NCBI GenBank assembly: GCA_009103225.1
Contig: RHPI01001037.1
Location: forward strand, 210,157-274,156
Length of the DNA: 64,000 nt
Origin: Chlorokybus atmophyticus
Lineage: Eukaryota; Streptophyta; Chlorokybophyceae; Chlorokybales; Chlorokybaceae
Reading direction: 5' to 3'
Made by a program: the position numbers and the translations under genes. The notes beneath the pieces were generated by a model. That model did no database searches. It saw only the letters and a list, made by a program, of their open reading frames with translations, and had not been told where the DNA came from. Position 1 is the first letter of the stretch. Every line of letters starts with the position of its first letter. Of the stretch, positions 38,371 through 51,008 are shown one piece after another.

Positions 38371-41300
38371 ATGCAGGACGGAGAGGAGGAGGGCGTCACA
38401 CGCGCCTCGTCTCGCAGCCACCAGCTCTCGCGCGGGCGGGACGAGGCGCACGGCCACAGGTGGGGTGGTTGCGAAGCCGAGCGCAGCAACCGCACGAAGG
38501 CTCTACTGGAAAACATCGCACTCAAGCGCAGCCAGGCGGCAGCAGCCACAGGTAGGCCTGCAATGCGCAGTCGTTAGCACCAGATAACGCACTTAACGCA
38601 GCTTTATTGACGACAAACGTACTTGTGGACAAACGTCAAGAAAGCGTTTTTCTGATGATCCCTGTGCCCCTCTCAGGCAAGGAGAACATGCACTATGCGT
38701 CCCGCTCTGGCTCAAACCAGCCGTCGTACGCGGAGCTTGAAGACTTTGACGACAACGAGGCTGACGACGTCACAGTTGCACCAGTGAAGGTCGATTGCTT
38801 GAAAGTTGCGTTGAGTTTTCAGTTATTACGAAAACATTCTTGCTTCAAGCTATGCATGTTCGGGCGCGTGCATGCTTGCCTACTTGAGCTGAGTGTGCAT
38901 TGTGCATGTGAACAACACTCACTCTTGACACTTGCATAGGAACACATACGAGTAGTACCGCGCATCCATGAGCATAAACATGACACAGTCCTTAGCATCA
39001 TCATTTTGACACATGACCTTGTGTGCAACAGCCCAGCGCACAGCAACCGGCACCTATACCAAAGCGAAGACTGAAAAAGCTCAACAGCAATGCGCCGCTC
39101 GTCAAACCATCTGCTCGGGCGATCATTGAGTTAGCCGACTCCGATGACGGGACTGAAGAAACTGCAGCACGCACGCCGTCGGCTAATAGCAATGAAGCGG
39201 ATGCGCTGCTGGACTCGCTGCAGTCGCTCACCATCGCGCGTCACGAGCGTGCATCGCACTCTGCCAAGCAGGAAGACACACATTCCTCCAGCAGGCCAGA
39301 ACACTCAGCGCTGAGTCAAGATCGGCACGACACAAGCGTTGACACCACAATTAACCTGACAGAAGACAGTCCCACCGGAGCAACAGCTTCAGTCTCGAGC
39401 GAAGGTGTTGACTTAGAGCTGCCCAATCCTCGTGGAGGGCCCGCTTTCGTTGTTCCGAAGGACGTCGCCAGCGGTCTATTTGCTCATCAGCGCGAGGGCC
39501 TGAGGTGGCTGTGGGACCTTCACTTGCGGGCTCCTGGAGGGATTTTGGGCGATGATATGGGCTTGGGTAAGACGAGACAGGTGAGAAAGGTTGCTCAGTG
39601 CATAGTTGTTATTGAAAACCGACGTACAACATGTGGCAATTTCTGATGCTCTGCTGCAGATTGCAGCCTTTCTGCGCGGCCTCATGCACGGCAAACACGC
39701 CAAGCGAGCCCTGCTTGTGGCGCCGACAACCCTCCTCGCGCATTGGGAGAAAGAGCTTGAGACCTGCGGCCTCGGGCGAAGTACCTATCAGTGCGTGTCA
39801 TGCACTTCATCAAACCCTCATCGCACCTTGCGTTGTCTAACCCAAGGCTCTGCAGGTACTATGGCAGCTCAGCGGACGGTCGCGATTATGCCCTCCGCAA
39901 AATTCTCAAGGTGGGTTGAAGGTGCATCTCCCGCCATGCGTGCCATGTGAGCCAGCATTGGGCTGATACCTCACCCTCTTATATGCATGCACAGTCTGGA
40001 GGCATTCTCCTCACAACGTATGGCATGGTGTTGCACAACGCCGGAGGACTCGCTGGAGAAGGCTACGGCGGAGGCGAGGACGAATTCATTGATGATGGGG
40101 ATGCCTGCGGCAAGGGCAAGATCTGGGACTACGTGATCCTGGACGAGGGTCACAAGATCAAGAACCACAAGGCGCAGACCTCGGTGCGGATGCGTGAGAT
40201 ACCAGCAAAGCACAGGCTGATCTTGTCGGGGACGCCCATCCAGAACAACCTGCTGGAGATGTGGGCGCTGTACGACTTCTGCTGTCCCGGGTTGCTTGGA
40301 GACGACACCAAAGCTTTCAAGGCTCTGTACGAGAAGGCCATCATGGCAGGACGAGACAAGAATGCCAGCGCTCGCCAGCGCCATGTCGGCTCTGCCACAG
40401 AGAAACAGCTGCGGGAAAGGATACAGCCGTTCTTCCTGAGACGCGAGAAGAAGGATGTAAGCTACATGTCCTTGTTCGTGTGACATGCAAAGCAGACGGT
40501 TTGTCACACTGCCGTGCCACATGCAGGTGTTTGGAGACGGGCAAGTGGCTGAGACCGGCACGAGCGCTAGCAACCCTGGCATCAAAGGCAAAAAGAAGGA
40601 CCTCATTGTTTGGCTGCGGCTGACTCCTCAGCAGAAGCGGCTGTACATGGCTTTCCTGAACTCTGAACACGTGGCGGCCGTCTTAGATGAGCCCAAGAAC
40701 GCCCTCAGTGCCATAACTATACTGAAGAAGATCTGCGATCATCCTGCCCTTATGACCCGTACGTGTGTTGTAGGGCTCCTTATTTGAGTGGGCGCATGCT
40801 GTGGCTTGAAAGCTTATGATGGTTGCGTGCAGGAAGAGCTGCCGAGGACATTGCGGAGGGTGCGGAGGGCGAGTGGGAGGATGCTGCGGAGGTGGTGGCT
40901 GAAGCCAACAGCGCCGACGTGGATGCAGGCACAGACTCGTCCTGCAAGACGGCCTTTGTTGCCTTGTTACTGGAGGAGTTACGCAGGCAGGGCCATCGCA
41001 CGCTGCTGTTTAGTCAGTCACGAAAAATGCTGGACATTGTGCAGGTAGGGCGCGAGGCTCATTGCATCAGCAGTATGGCCTGTCTGTAAGGCTCGTCTGT
41101 GTGTGTATGTGTGCTCTTGCGAGTAGTGTTTTAGACATCTGCACATGTTCTTGCACCTGGAATTCAGGCAGACTTGGAAGCCAAACGTGTGTCATTTTTG
41201 AGGATTGACGGAAGCATTGCTAAAGACGAGCGGCAGGCGAGGGTTGACCAGTTTCAAACAGACCCGTCTGTCAGCGTGTTTCTGTTAACCTCTCAGGTAG

Positions 41301-42936
41301 GTTACATAAGGATTGCACAGCTTGTCTGCATCACTTGGCTTGAGGCACATAGGACCCATGCCATGTTTCAGGTTGGCGGCCTGGGGTTGACGTTGACTGC
41401 AGCCTCGCGCGTGATCATCATTGACCCAGCGTGGAATCCTAGCACCGACGATCAGAGTGTCGACCGCGCTTACCGCATGGGCCAAACGCAGGTAGGATGA
41501 TAGACGACATCTCACCATTGCTGTTTAATTTGTATCTGTTCTGTTTGCAAACCGCACTTGTGCAGGATGTCGTGGTGTATCGCCTCATCTCGTGCGGCAG
41601 TGTGGAGGAGAAAATCTACTGCAAGCAGGTTGGCATCTGCCAAAGGCCAATGGTCATTGCCGACGGTAGCCTGATGTGGTCTGTATGATCGTGCAGGTTT
41701 TCAAAGGAGGTCTGATGCGAGCTGCAACGCGCACCGCAGCTGATACACGCGACCTGCATCGCTACTTCAGCCTGCACGAGCTGCAGGATCTGTTTCGCGC
41801 AGCACCTGAGGGATTCCAGACATCCGCAACTCACGTGAGACGCTGGCCTGCGCTTGTTGAATTGCATTGTGACGGTATCGCCTATGTATACATACAAGGT
41901 CGAACTAATTCACTCAAGGTATGCCCATGCAGGCGCAGCTGCACAAGTTGCATGCGGCGGAGGGGAGCACTAGCGATGAACTTAGGGAGCACATTGATAC
42001 TCTGAAGCGCTATGGAGCGGCCGCAGTGAGCCAACACGACTTGGTCTACAGCAAGGACCAGGACCCCAGCGAGCAAGCGCGTACGTATATGCACCTGCTT
42101 GCTGTGCCAATGTGCGCACATGGCTGGACTGCTGACTCATTGTGGTGTACAACCATTACAGGAGAGGATCCAGCGCAGTACAGGGAGCGTGACACGCGTA
42201 CTACAGCTGGCGGTGTCGGGTCTGCCAGGCGCAAGAAGTGGGGCGGAGCAGACACAGCTGCCGGCCCATGGCTGGGCGGTCAAACTGACATGGCCGGCCA
42301 GCCAGTACCCTGGCAGTCCGCATTGCAGGTACAGGCTGCTGCTTGGCAAGTAACTTGCGCACACATGCATGCATTGTTGCGAACGTTGTGTCCAGTGGTC
42401 ATGGTGGCCGTTTGCAGGACGCGGGTTTCCCCGGCACAAGCAGCTCCAGTCCTGGGGAGGCTGCAGCCAAGGCCAAGGTTGCGCACCTAGAGCAACAGCT
42501 TGCCCGCCAGCAGCTGCTGTTGAATTGCAACATCCAGCTGCCCGATGGTGGTGCAAAGATCCGTGCTAGAATCTTAGACATTCAAGCAGAACTGAACAGC
42601 TTGCAAAACGAAGATGAAGGCACCAATGCCGATGCACTGACCGACCAGTTGAGCAGCATGACTCTCAAAGCAACGGACAGCAAGGTGGCAAGCCCAATGC
42701 AACCGGTCAGTGACAGATCCACGCCTGCTGCGAACCTCGACAACAACACAAACCCTACGCCCACACCTGCGAAAGACCGTCTAAGCTCTATTTTGACGGA
42801 CTTGTCAGCGTTTCCTGTTGACTACGCGACACCACTTTCCGCCTCAGCAGCAGCAAGCAGTAGGCCATCATTGGTCAGCACTTGCTCCACCGATCGACTG
42901 TCGGTTGGCACCTCTGTTGGGTCGCCTGAGTTTTGA
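38371..42936 (+). CDS. SNF2-family DNA translocase, ERCC6L/PICH (plant CHR24) type
   Basis: ERCC6L/PICH binds stretched DNA such as ultrafine anaphase bridges and acts in mitotic chromosome separation. About 15 exons. An acidic, disordered N-terminus (ELEDFDDNEADDVTVAP, LADSDDGTEET) is followed by GLFAHQREGLRWLWDLHL, Walker A GGILGDDMGLGKTRQ and RALLVAPTTLLAHWEKELE. Next come ILLTTYGMVLHNAGG, WDYVILDEGHKIKNHKAQTS (DEGH box), LILSGTPIQNNLLEMWALYD and IQPFFLRREKKD. The helicase C domain has CKTAFVALLLEELRRQGHRT, LLFSQSRKMLDIVQ, FLRIDGSIAKDERQARVDQF, GGLGLTLTAASRVIIIDPAW and DQSVDRAYRMGQTQDVVVYR. After it comes EEKIYCKQVFKGGLMRAA plus FSLHELQDLFRAAPEGF, typical of this subfamily. The exons around 42070-42420 are unclear. 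The last exon is a disordered tail ending VGSPEF. Walker A ends KTRQ, not the usual KTMQ/KTVQ. Confidence 0.88.
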
Positions 42937-43267
42937 GGCTGATCGACCCATGTGAAGAGGATAAATGTCAGTCGTTTGCACATGTTGTACACACCTCCGT
43001 ATGCCCAAAGCCATGGAATATGTGTTGCGCAGCTATTGTGAGCACATTCTATTCCGGGTTGGGCGATTTAATTAATGGGTAAACTGACAGTGTTGTGGCG
43101 CCATTTGGCAAGCCAGTTAACCGACTAGTGGCAATGTACGTGACAGTCTACGTGGGCTATGTCATAGACTCTATGGGCAATCTCGCACCACAATTCAAGC
43201 AACACAGCTAGCTGAGGACACATATGGCCTCTCTGGGTAGTATACATTGGCCTGAATATCAGGGCCG
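42937..43267. other. Convergent 3' intergenic region
   Basis: Holds TGTAC 50 bases past the SNF2 stop (42986-42990) and otherwise nothing recognisable. Confidence 0.45.
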
Positions 43268-46200
43268 CTAGCAGTTTACACCCTGCATTCTCGCCAGCTC
43301 AGTCTTGATGTCTTCAAACGTTGGTGTGCTTGCAGTAGTAGAAAGCGATGCAATGGACACAGGGCTCAACAGCGGCGATGTTGCCTGTGATTCATGCATC
43401 TCCAACCTGTCCAGTCGCAGCATTGCTCAGAGTCCAGATCTCGTTTGTGAGCGATGGATTGCTGCAACCGCTCTTGATAGGCGCTGCAGACGTACCTGCT
43501 GTCAGGCATTCGGGTCTCTTGGTGTTGTGCTCCGTTGGTGTGGATGCTAGATATGGGTTTGCTGATGGAGGATGCGCGTGAACGCCTGCTCCTGTGATTA
43601 GGTTCAGCAACAGAACAATGCATGTGACTCACTGCATGCTCAGGTGCACGCACCTGTGGGTTGAGTGGGAGCTCCGAGAGCTGGCATCACTGCTGTCATC
43701 ATGGTATCGCTGCGTAGGCGTCATGACGCGCGAGCTCATGACCCTCAAATTGGAGCTTGCCGTTGCTGCGGAGGCTGCATCGTTGTGCTTGGCCCCTTTG
43801 CCATGCGAATGGCTGCCTGTGGGTCGCTGCTTTAGTGGCGAGGCGCTGGCGATGAGGCGCGCGAGGCTTGCCTCGGCGGACGCGCGCACGGTCAGCAGCT
43901 CCGAGCGCGCTCTCGCCCACTGCTGCCTGTCGTCGCGCTCGGCACACTCGCGTGACAACGTGTCCTTGCCCACACAACACCTCATCAGTCCAGTGCAATA
44001 GCGGTCTGGATCCCAGTCTGAAAGCAACTGGTGATGCTTTCTACCTGCAGCTCAGAGCGTAGCGCGAGTGCGTGTCGGCGCGACGTGTTGAGCTGGGCTT
44101 CCAGTGCTTCGGAGCGTGCGGTCAAGTCGTCGCGCTGGCTGCTCATCGCCGACGCGCGCTCACGCCATGCGGCTGCCTCGCTCTCCAAGGCCCTCGCCTG
44201 CGTGTGTGCAGCAGGCAATTAGCGGCATATTGACATACAAGTTACACAGTGTTCACATACAAGTTTGCCTCCGCACCCACCTCTGCTTGGGCGGCCGCGA
44301 CCTTCTCGAGTGCCTCCCTGCGCGCATGTGCGTCGGCGCGCTTGGCGGCATCTTCCGCGCGCGCGGCCCTCTCCTCCAGCACCTGCGCCGCGCGCGCTCG
44401 TCTTGCCGCCTCCTCCCTCGCTGCCTCGGCATCCCTGCGCGCGGCGTCCACGGCGGCGGCCAGGACGGCGCGCTCGCGTCGGAGCGCGTCGTGGTGTTCG
44501 AGTTGCTGCGCGGCCTTCTCCCGCAGCGATGCCAGCTGCCGCTCCCTCTCGAGCAAATCCGTACGCAGGGCGCTGGCCTCCCTTCTGTCCTTCTCGGCCT
44601 CCCTGCGCACCTTGTCCGCCTCCTGCCTCTCCTTCTCCACCATTGGCACCGCCTCCGCCAGGTCCTCCTCCAGCTTCTGCTCGCGCTCGCGAAGGCGCTG
44701 AAGCGTGCGCGCCGTCTCGCGGAGCTGGTCGTGCGCGGCGGACGCCTCGGCGTGGGACGCGTCCAAAGCGCGACGGGTGCGCGCGGCGTCCGCGGCGTGG
44801 GCGCGCAGCACCACCGCCGCCGTGTTCACCACCTCGCGCTCCTCGCGCCCGGCAACCGTATTAGGTGCGGCGGCGATAACCAACAGTCTCGGCACGGGTG
44901 TCTTCTTTGACAGCAATGCCTCGGCCGACGCGGTGTCTGCGATGGTCAATAGCTCCTCGTCACGCACGCTCAACTGCTTCTGCTGCCGGCACTCTCGCGA
45001 CATGCGTAGGACGGCCGTGACGGCCACCGCAGCCACGCGCATGCGATGGACACGCGTGACGCTGTCACGCGTCCGCGTGGTTTCGTCGTCGATGTCGCTC
45101 ATGCCGCACAAGGGCCGCAGCGAATCGATGCACCTGCGCAGCGCGGCGTGGCGCGCCTGCCAACGCGCGCACTCGCGCTTCACGAACGCCTTCTGGCTCG
45201 AGAGCAGGCACACTCTCTGTACACGGTCGTCACGCTCGCCTTAGCCTCACTCTGGAGTAGCAATCTCTCTCATGCACAAGAGCACGACAACCAACATGCA
45301 CACCTTGTGCAGGGAGGCGGCCGAGGTGGCGAGGGCTCGCGCCGCCAGCAGCATGCGACGTGCGGTGGCCCGCGACGTCTCCAGATCACGCTTGTGTTGT
45401 GTCAACAGAGCAGACCGCTCCTTCGCAGCATCCGCTCGCAGCCTAGCGAGCTCCTGCGCACGCGAGCGCAACGCATAAGCACCGCCACACACGACTCAAG
45501 AAGAAGAAACGGTGCTCTGACGCCTCTCACCTCCTCTGCACGCCTGCACCTGGCACGCGACTCTTCTATCTCGTGGTCGTTGCGCGATGCACGCGAAGTC
45601 TCGTGTGCCAGGGCACGCCGCAACTCCTCCACCCTTGCAGCCTTCAGAGTACGAAGTATGCCAAGAGTCAATTGACTATGCGATGGTGACACAAGTTGTC
45701 ATTGTCGCAGCACCATCCCACGGGCCACGCGCACCTGGTGCTCGGCGCTCTGCACGGCGCGGGTGTTGGACTCCCACGTGCGCACGACCGTGCGCGCCTT
45801 CTCCAGCAATGACGTCTGCAAAGGGCGAGTGAAGCAGTGTCAGTGCAATGCTAACGTGGGGTACAAAGTAGCACACAGGCTACTGTTCTACTACTACTGC
45901 TTACGGCAAGCGCGCGCGTGTCCGCGTGTCGTGATTCGTCGTCCTCACGACGGGAGCCCACATGTTGGGTGTCTGTGCCGGTTATGTCGGCGAGGAGGCG
46001 TGATGCGGAGGCTGCGGCGCGCGCGAGTCCGTCGATCTGCGCCTGCAGCGTGCGCTTCTCTGCGCGCGCGGCGTGGGCGGCGGCGGCAGCGGCCTCGTGC
46101 AGCTCCGCGGCCCGCGCCTCCGCACGCTGCGTGGCGCGCTCGGACTCGCAAGCACGCCGCTGCAGCACCGCAGACGCCGTCACCGCGCTGTCGCGCTCCC

Positions 46201-48561
46201 TGCAACACAACCTCAGTGGCTGCTGTCTAGCACTCTGCGTGAGACCCTCAGAGCACGCAGCAGTGCACACGCACCGTTCTGCGTCGAGTGCGCGCTCCAT
46301 GCACGACGCCAGTTCCTTCTTCACGGCAATCTCTCGGTCGCGCGCTCCCGCAATCGCCGTGCTCACGCCGCGCACGCGTCCCTGCTTGCATACAAACATC
46401 AAAGACTGCCACTGCCATTACCATCTAGGTGCCATGCTGATGAAAGAGACAAGCACGATGCGCACACAAGTACGCCATGTAGCTGAGAATCTTGCCTGCA
46501 GCGCTGCGAGGGCCATCTTGAGCTCGTCCGGCAGCTCGTCGTCTGCAAGGGGGTCGTTGCCGTCGTCGTTGTCGTTGCCGGCAGTGACCCCGTCGATGGC
46601 GGCCTCGAGGGCGTCGCGAGACACTCCCACGTGGCGCTCCACAGCCTGCGCCAGCGCCATGTGCCGCTGCACGGCGCGCGCAAGGCCCTCCTCTGCGATG
46701 CAAAGTGCACGCGTGAGGTGCATGTGTTGCAAATCGAGTCTGCGTGTACACATGCACGCGCACAGTCTGCGTGTACCTGCCATGGCGGCGGCCTCCTTGG
46801 CTGCGGATGCCTGTCGGCACGCTTCTGCGAGTTGTCGTGCGTGGTCGGCGGCGACGGCGGGTGAAGCCTCCTTGGCGTGCGTGGCGGCGAGGGTGGCGAG
46901 GCGCGCCTCCACCTCCTCGGCCTGGGTGCGGACGCGTGCATTGTCCTTGGCGAGGCGTCTGTTGTCGCGTTCCAGCTGTTGGGTTGCAGTCTCGGCCTCT
47001 GCGAGGCGCGCGCGCAGGGCATTGGCGTCATCTTCGGCGCGTGCGGCACGCGCGAGGGCGTCAGCAAGGCGCGTCTCCGCGCGCGTGGCGTGGCCCTGCA
47101 CCTGCGCGAGCTGGGCGGCGNNNNNNNNNNNNNNNNNNNNNNNNNNNNNNNNNNNNNNNNNNNNNNNNNNNNNNNNNNNNNNNNNNNNNNNNNNNNNNNN
47201 NNNNNNNNNNNNNNNNNNNNNNNNNNNNNNNNNNNNNNNNNNNNNNNNNNNNNNNNNNNNNNNNNNNNNNNNNNNNNNNNNNNNNNNNNNNNNNNNNNNN
47301 NNNNNNNNNNNNNNNNNNNNNNNNNNNNNNNNNNNNNNNNNNNNNNNNNNNNNNNNNNNNNNNNNNNNNNNNNNNNNNNNNNNNNNNNNNNNNNNNNNNN
47401 NNNNNNNNNNNNNNNNNNNNNNNNNNNNNNNNNNNNNNNNNNNNNNNNNNNNNNNNNNNNNNNNNNNNNNNNNNNNNNNNNNNNNNNNNNNNNNNNNNNN
47501 NNNNNNNNNNNNNNNNNNNNNNNNNNNNNNNNNNNNNNNNNNNNNNNNNNNNNNNNNNNNNNNNNNNNNNNNNNNNNNNNNNNNNNNNNNNNNNNNNNNN
47601 NNNNNNNNNNNNNNNNNNNNNNNNNNNNNNNNNNNNNNNNNNNNNNNNNNNNNNNNNNNNNNNNNNNNNNNNNNNNNNNNNCGGCGGCGGTGGCACGCAT
47701 GGCGGCCTCGCGCTTGGCGCGGCTGTCGGCCTCCGCGCGCAGGGCCCGCGCCTCCACCTCGGCGACCTTCTCCGCGTGGGCCTTGTGCTCGTGCTCGACC
47801 AACATCATCACACGCGCAGCCTCGCCCTCATACTCCCTTTCGCGCTCCGTCGAAGCCAGCAACTGTCCCTCGAGGCTTCGTCGCTGTGCCTCGCGTCGCT
47901 CCCCGTCCGCCCTCAGCGCGGCGAGAGCCGCGTGGTGGTCCCGCCGCTCCTCCTCCGCACGGGCCACGCGCTCCCGCAGCGCCGCCAGCTCGCCCTCGAG
48001 GTCTCTCGCGCGTGCCTCGGCGCGGTCCCTGTCCTTGGCCAACGCGGCCACCTCCGCGGCGTGCTCGCGCAGACGGCGGATGGCCGCGGAGTCGGCGTTG
48101 AGTGCCTGCGCCTCTCTCGCCGCGCGCGCACCGCCCGCGGACGCCATCCCCATCGACAGCGCCCAAGGAAGGGGGTCTCGCTCGCGCACGTCCACGCGAC
48201 CCTCGCTCGCAGCAGCGGACACCACGTGCTCTGCTTCCGATGTGTACTCGACGGCGTGGTGGGCGTTCCAGAACGTCTGCTGCTTGCCCTTGTCTGCGGG
48301 TGTGGGAGTCAAGGTCGACGTTGGCAGACCGTCGCCTTCATCGGGGTCGCTGAGGTCTGCTTGCTGCTGCTTCGATCGGGGCGGGCATGCTGCTTCATGG
48401 CTGGGCTGTTTGTGGTGTTGGTCGCGCAGGTTCTTGCGTACCACGTCCGCAAACAGGCGCTCCTCGTCGTCAATGTCCGACTCATCGCAATCCATCACCT
48501 GCTCGTGGATCCCTCTCGCCTCCTGCTCGCCCTCAGTCTCTTGTGCGCGAATGCAGTGCAC
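43268..48561 (-). CDS. Very large coiled-coil protein, interrupted by an assembly gap
   Basis: A minus-strand multi-exon gene. The N-terminus (ATG 48561) is acidic, with CDESDIDDEERLFADVVRKN. Then comes near-continuous, Ala/Arg/Glu-rich alpha-helix of coiled-coil type (ALAKDRDRAEARARDLEGEL, ARAEEERRDHHAALAALRAD). The gap of N removes part of the coil. After it, ATQQLERDNRRLAKDNARVR, VERHVGVSRDALEAAIDGVT, AEKRTLQAQIDGLARAAASA and TSLLEKARTVVRTWESNTRA appear in separate exons. A more globular stretch (KRECARWQARHAALRRCIDS, LRPLCGMSDIDDETTRTRDS) is followed by more coil, then a Ser-rich tail (YHDDSSDASSRSSHSTHRC) and TPTFEDIKTELARMQGVNC with the stop at 43268. The visible part exceeds 1,000 residues. 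No family is recognised. By composition it could be a basal-body, flagellar or nuclear-envelope structural protein. GC content is clearly higher than in the flanks. Confidence 0.7.
47121..47681. other. Assembly gap (561 N)
   Basis: Undetermined bases inside the coding coil of the large coiled-coil gene. The flanks are GCG-rich (GCGGCG before, CGGCGG after), so a collapsed GC-rich repeat is the likely cause. Confidence 1.
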
Positions 48562-48822
48562 TTTTGCGTGTGACCTGTGTGATAACGTGTAGTGAACTCC
48601 GTTCTGTGTAAAGTGGACAATCTCTGGTGTATGATCACTTTAAACCAGGCCAAATTACGGGCCATCAAGAAACACAATGAAACCACGACAGATGTATGAA
48701 ATCAGATCCACGCAGCGTGTCCAGTCTGTACTGTAATTGCATAACCGGAGCGGCTCAACTCTGCCTGTGTTTGCGCGAGTGCGCGCGCGCGCTTGTGTGG
48801 GTATGTGCGTGCACGAGTGTGC

Positions 48823-49158
48823 TCACGTATGCGTATGTGCGCGCGATCCACAGTGTATGCCTGCGTACCTAAAGCGTACGGCCACCTTCACGAGTTTGCG
48901 ATGCTGGAGCCGAGCGTTGTTCGGCACGTCCACGCACGCAGGCGTCACTAAGGCCTCTTCAGCTATGGGCTTTGTCGTTGGTAACTTGTAGCGATGGGTG
49001 TCTAGCACGCATGAGCTGTCACACGCCGCCTTGTTGATGTCGTTGACGACGACCAATGGCGAAGTCAGCCAGTGTGCGCTTGCTGCCAGCGGAAAGATGA
49101 CTGAGATGGCCCCCAGAAACCGCAATCGTGGGGAGCCGGTGTCGTCTGGCATGCACAC
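48823..49158 (-). CDS. Unassigned possible exon with hydrophobic N-terminus
   Basis: Open for about 110 codons. After MPDDTGSPRLRF it has a hydrophobic stretch (LGAISVIFPLAASAHWLTSP), then a hydrophilic part with two Cys pairs. A usable donor (TTTAG|gtacgc) occurs near its end at about 48868, so it may be the first exon of a short secreted/membrane protein or an alternative 5' exon of the large coiled-coil gene. No family is recognised. Confidence 0.25.
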   Translation of the reverse strand: MCMPDDTGSPRLRFLGAISVIFPLAASAHWLTSPLVVVNDINKAACDSSCVLDTHRYKLPTTKPIAEEALVTPACVDVPNNARLQHRKLVKVAVRFRYAGIHCGSRAHTHT

Positions 49159-49397
49159 CCGAGCGAGCGAGCGAGCGAGCGCAGCGTGCGCCGCCGCCGC
49201 CGCCTCTGCCGCCGCCGCCGCCGCCTCTCGGGCGTGGTAGCAGCCGGTCTAAATCCAGGTGCCGTGCCGTGCCGTGCAGGCAGCCTGGCTGGCTGGCTGG
49301 CTGGCTGGCTCTGTCCTCCGAAGACTTCAATGGGGTCAAGTCGATCGATGCAGCACGCGACAGTTGCTCAACGGTGCGTCACTGCAGTCCATTGCCG

Positions 49398-49428
49398 CCC
49401 CCCAACCCCAACCCCAACCCTAACCCTT
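49398..49428 (+). repeat. Interstitial telomere-like tract (CCCCAA/CCCTAA)
   Basis: Three to four CCCCAA units followed by CCCTAACCC, about 80 bases upstream of the clathrin light-chain ATG, probably in its 5' UTR or promoter. The reverse strand reads GGGTTAGGGTTGGGG. Confidence 0.8.
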
Positions 49429-49509
49429 GCTCTGCTGCAGCAGCCTCGTCCCTGGCCATCAGGGACCACCACCCGGCGGAAGCGGCGGAGAGAGGCGGCC
49501 ACCATCACC

Positions 49510-51008
49510 ATGGCGGACTTCGATTCCTTCGAGGAAGTGCAGGTGCCACTCGCAGCAGACAACCTGCAGCCAGTCGGCCCCGTGCCCACCCTCGACCCCA
49601 ACGCGGTCGCAGCCGACCCCTTCGGCGACGGGGACTGGGACACCTCAGCCACCGCCGCTCACCCCCACGCCTCGGACGGATACGTCGAGGACGCCACGGA
49701 GGAGGAGCAGCAGGAGCAGGTAGGAGCGGCTGCGCAGGCGAAGCCGCTCGCCAACGGCACGGCACACGACCAGTATAGCTTCAGTGAGGGCGATGTGCTG
49801 TCGGAGGCCGAGCCAGCGGCGGCATCGGAGCCACTGCACCAGGCATTCTACGAGTCAGCAGCACTACGGTTAGTGAACGACTGTCATTGTTGGTTTGATT
49901 GATGTGGATGGTTGTCAATGGGAACCGGCACACAGACAAGCGCGGCTTGTATCGTTCACCAACCTCACAACTCGTTGTACGTTGTTCTGGCCTCCCTTGT
50001 CGGATCGCCACTACAAGCGCATTATGCGACCAATGCTGCTCTTTTCACTTCAATACGTGTTGTGTAACAAGCGCTGTGCATCAAGTTGAAGCGGCTGTTT
50101 GTGGTTTGAAAGGATCTACTTGTGGTGGCGCATTGCGCGGATTGCCCATGTTCTGACCAACATGGCTGACACACGCTTGTGGCTTTTGCTTTTTTCCTTC
50201 TTCAGTGAGTGGCGCATGGCCCGGCAGGCGCAGCTTGCTGAGGAGCGCACTCTCGAGCTCGAGCGCAAAGCAGAGGTGCGCTTGAATAGGGTTAGGGCCA
50301 GACAGACAGGATGTGATGTGATAGGCGTTGTTGTGTCCTGTCCTCGTGGGGATTGCGGGGTGGACGAGTGTTCTCAATGCATCCGTCGCGCAGCTCAAGA
50401 ACAAGGCTGACCAGGAGCGCGACACTTTCTATGTCAATCGCGAGAGGCTTGTGGATACCACCAAGCAAGACAACCGGTGCGCTTGTCCTTGCTGGCACAA
50501 GTGCATGGCGCCATAATGTCGAGTACATTGTGTTCTGGCAGATTACGCATGCAAATGCGATGGCAGTGCCAAGTGCTCATGAGCACGTGCACATGCCATG
50601 TATTGGCAGTGCGGCTCGCTCATCTGCTTACAATTTGGCGTTGCAGGACGAAGGAGGAGCAGGACCTGCAGGCGATGGCGGCCATCGCGCAATGCAGCAA
50701 CACGTGGGAGGCCGTGGTGTCCATGGTAGAGATTGAGGCGGAGGCGAAAAAGAAGAAGAAGTCGGCTGACGATGAACTCAAGAAGACAGACACATCACGC
50801 ATGCGCCAGGTATGGTTCAGCCTAGCTTCTTCTTCAACAGCGGTCCTATTATTTTCCCCAGCATGTCATGCAGTGTGGCAGAAAGCACCATGTATTGCAT
50901 GTGTTGCATCTAGTTCCATCAAGTACATTGTGGCTGATAGTCTTGTGTTCTCACTTGCAGTTGCTGGTGAAGCTCAAGAACAACCCAATTGGTGTGCGCG
51001 CCCAGTAG
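49510..51008 (+). CDS. CLC: Clathrin light chain
   Basis: Binds the clathrin heavy-chain hub and regulates coat assembly in vesicle traffic at the trans-Golgi and plasma membrane. Exons 49510-49868, 50206-50275, about 50393-50475, about 50647-50809 and about 50961-51008 join in frame (ALR|EWRMARQAQLAEERTLELER|LKNKADQERDTFYVNRERLV). The N-terminus is acidic and Pro/Ala-rich (MADFDSFEEVQVPLAADN, DPFGDGDWDTS). The central helix carries the heavy-chain binding stretch. The C-terminal region has DLQAMAAIAQCSNTWEAVVS, EAKKKKKSADDELKKTDTSR and the conserved end MRQLLVKLKNNPIGVRAQ. Residue order and length (about 240) fit plant and algal light chains. TTGTAATTGTAG lies about 22 bases after the stop, a likely TGTAA polyadenylation signal of the green-algal type. 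Confidence 0.92.

Larger units (their letters stand above)
48562..49509. other. Divergent upstream region of the large coiled-coil and clathrin light-chain genes
   Basis: Contains one possible minus-strand exon (48823-49158, separate entry), GCGA and GGCT short tandem runs (49160-49180, 49283-49310), and a CCCCAA/CCCTAA tract at 49398-49428. Confidence 0.5.

Noticed and set aside
45918-48592. Long + strand frames across the N gap
   Set aside because: They are Ala/Arg/Ser-rich shadows of the GC-rich coiled-coil gene on the minus strand and are kept open by the N run.
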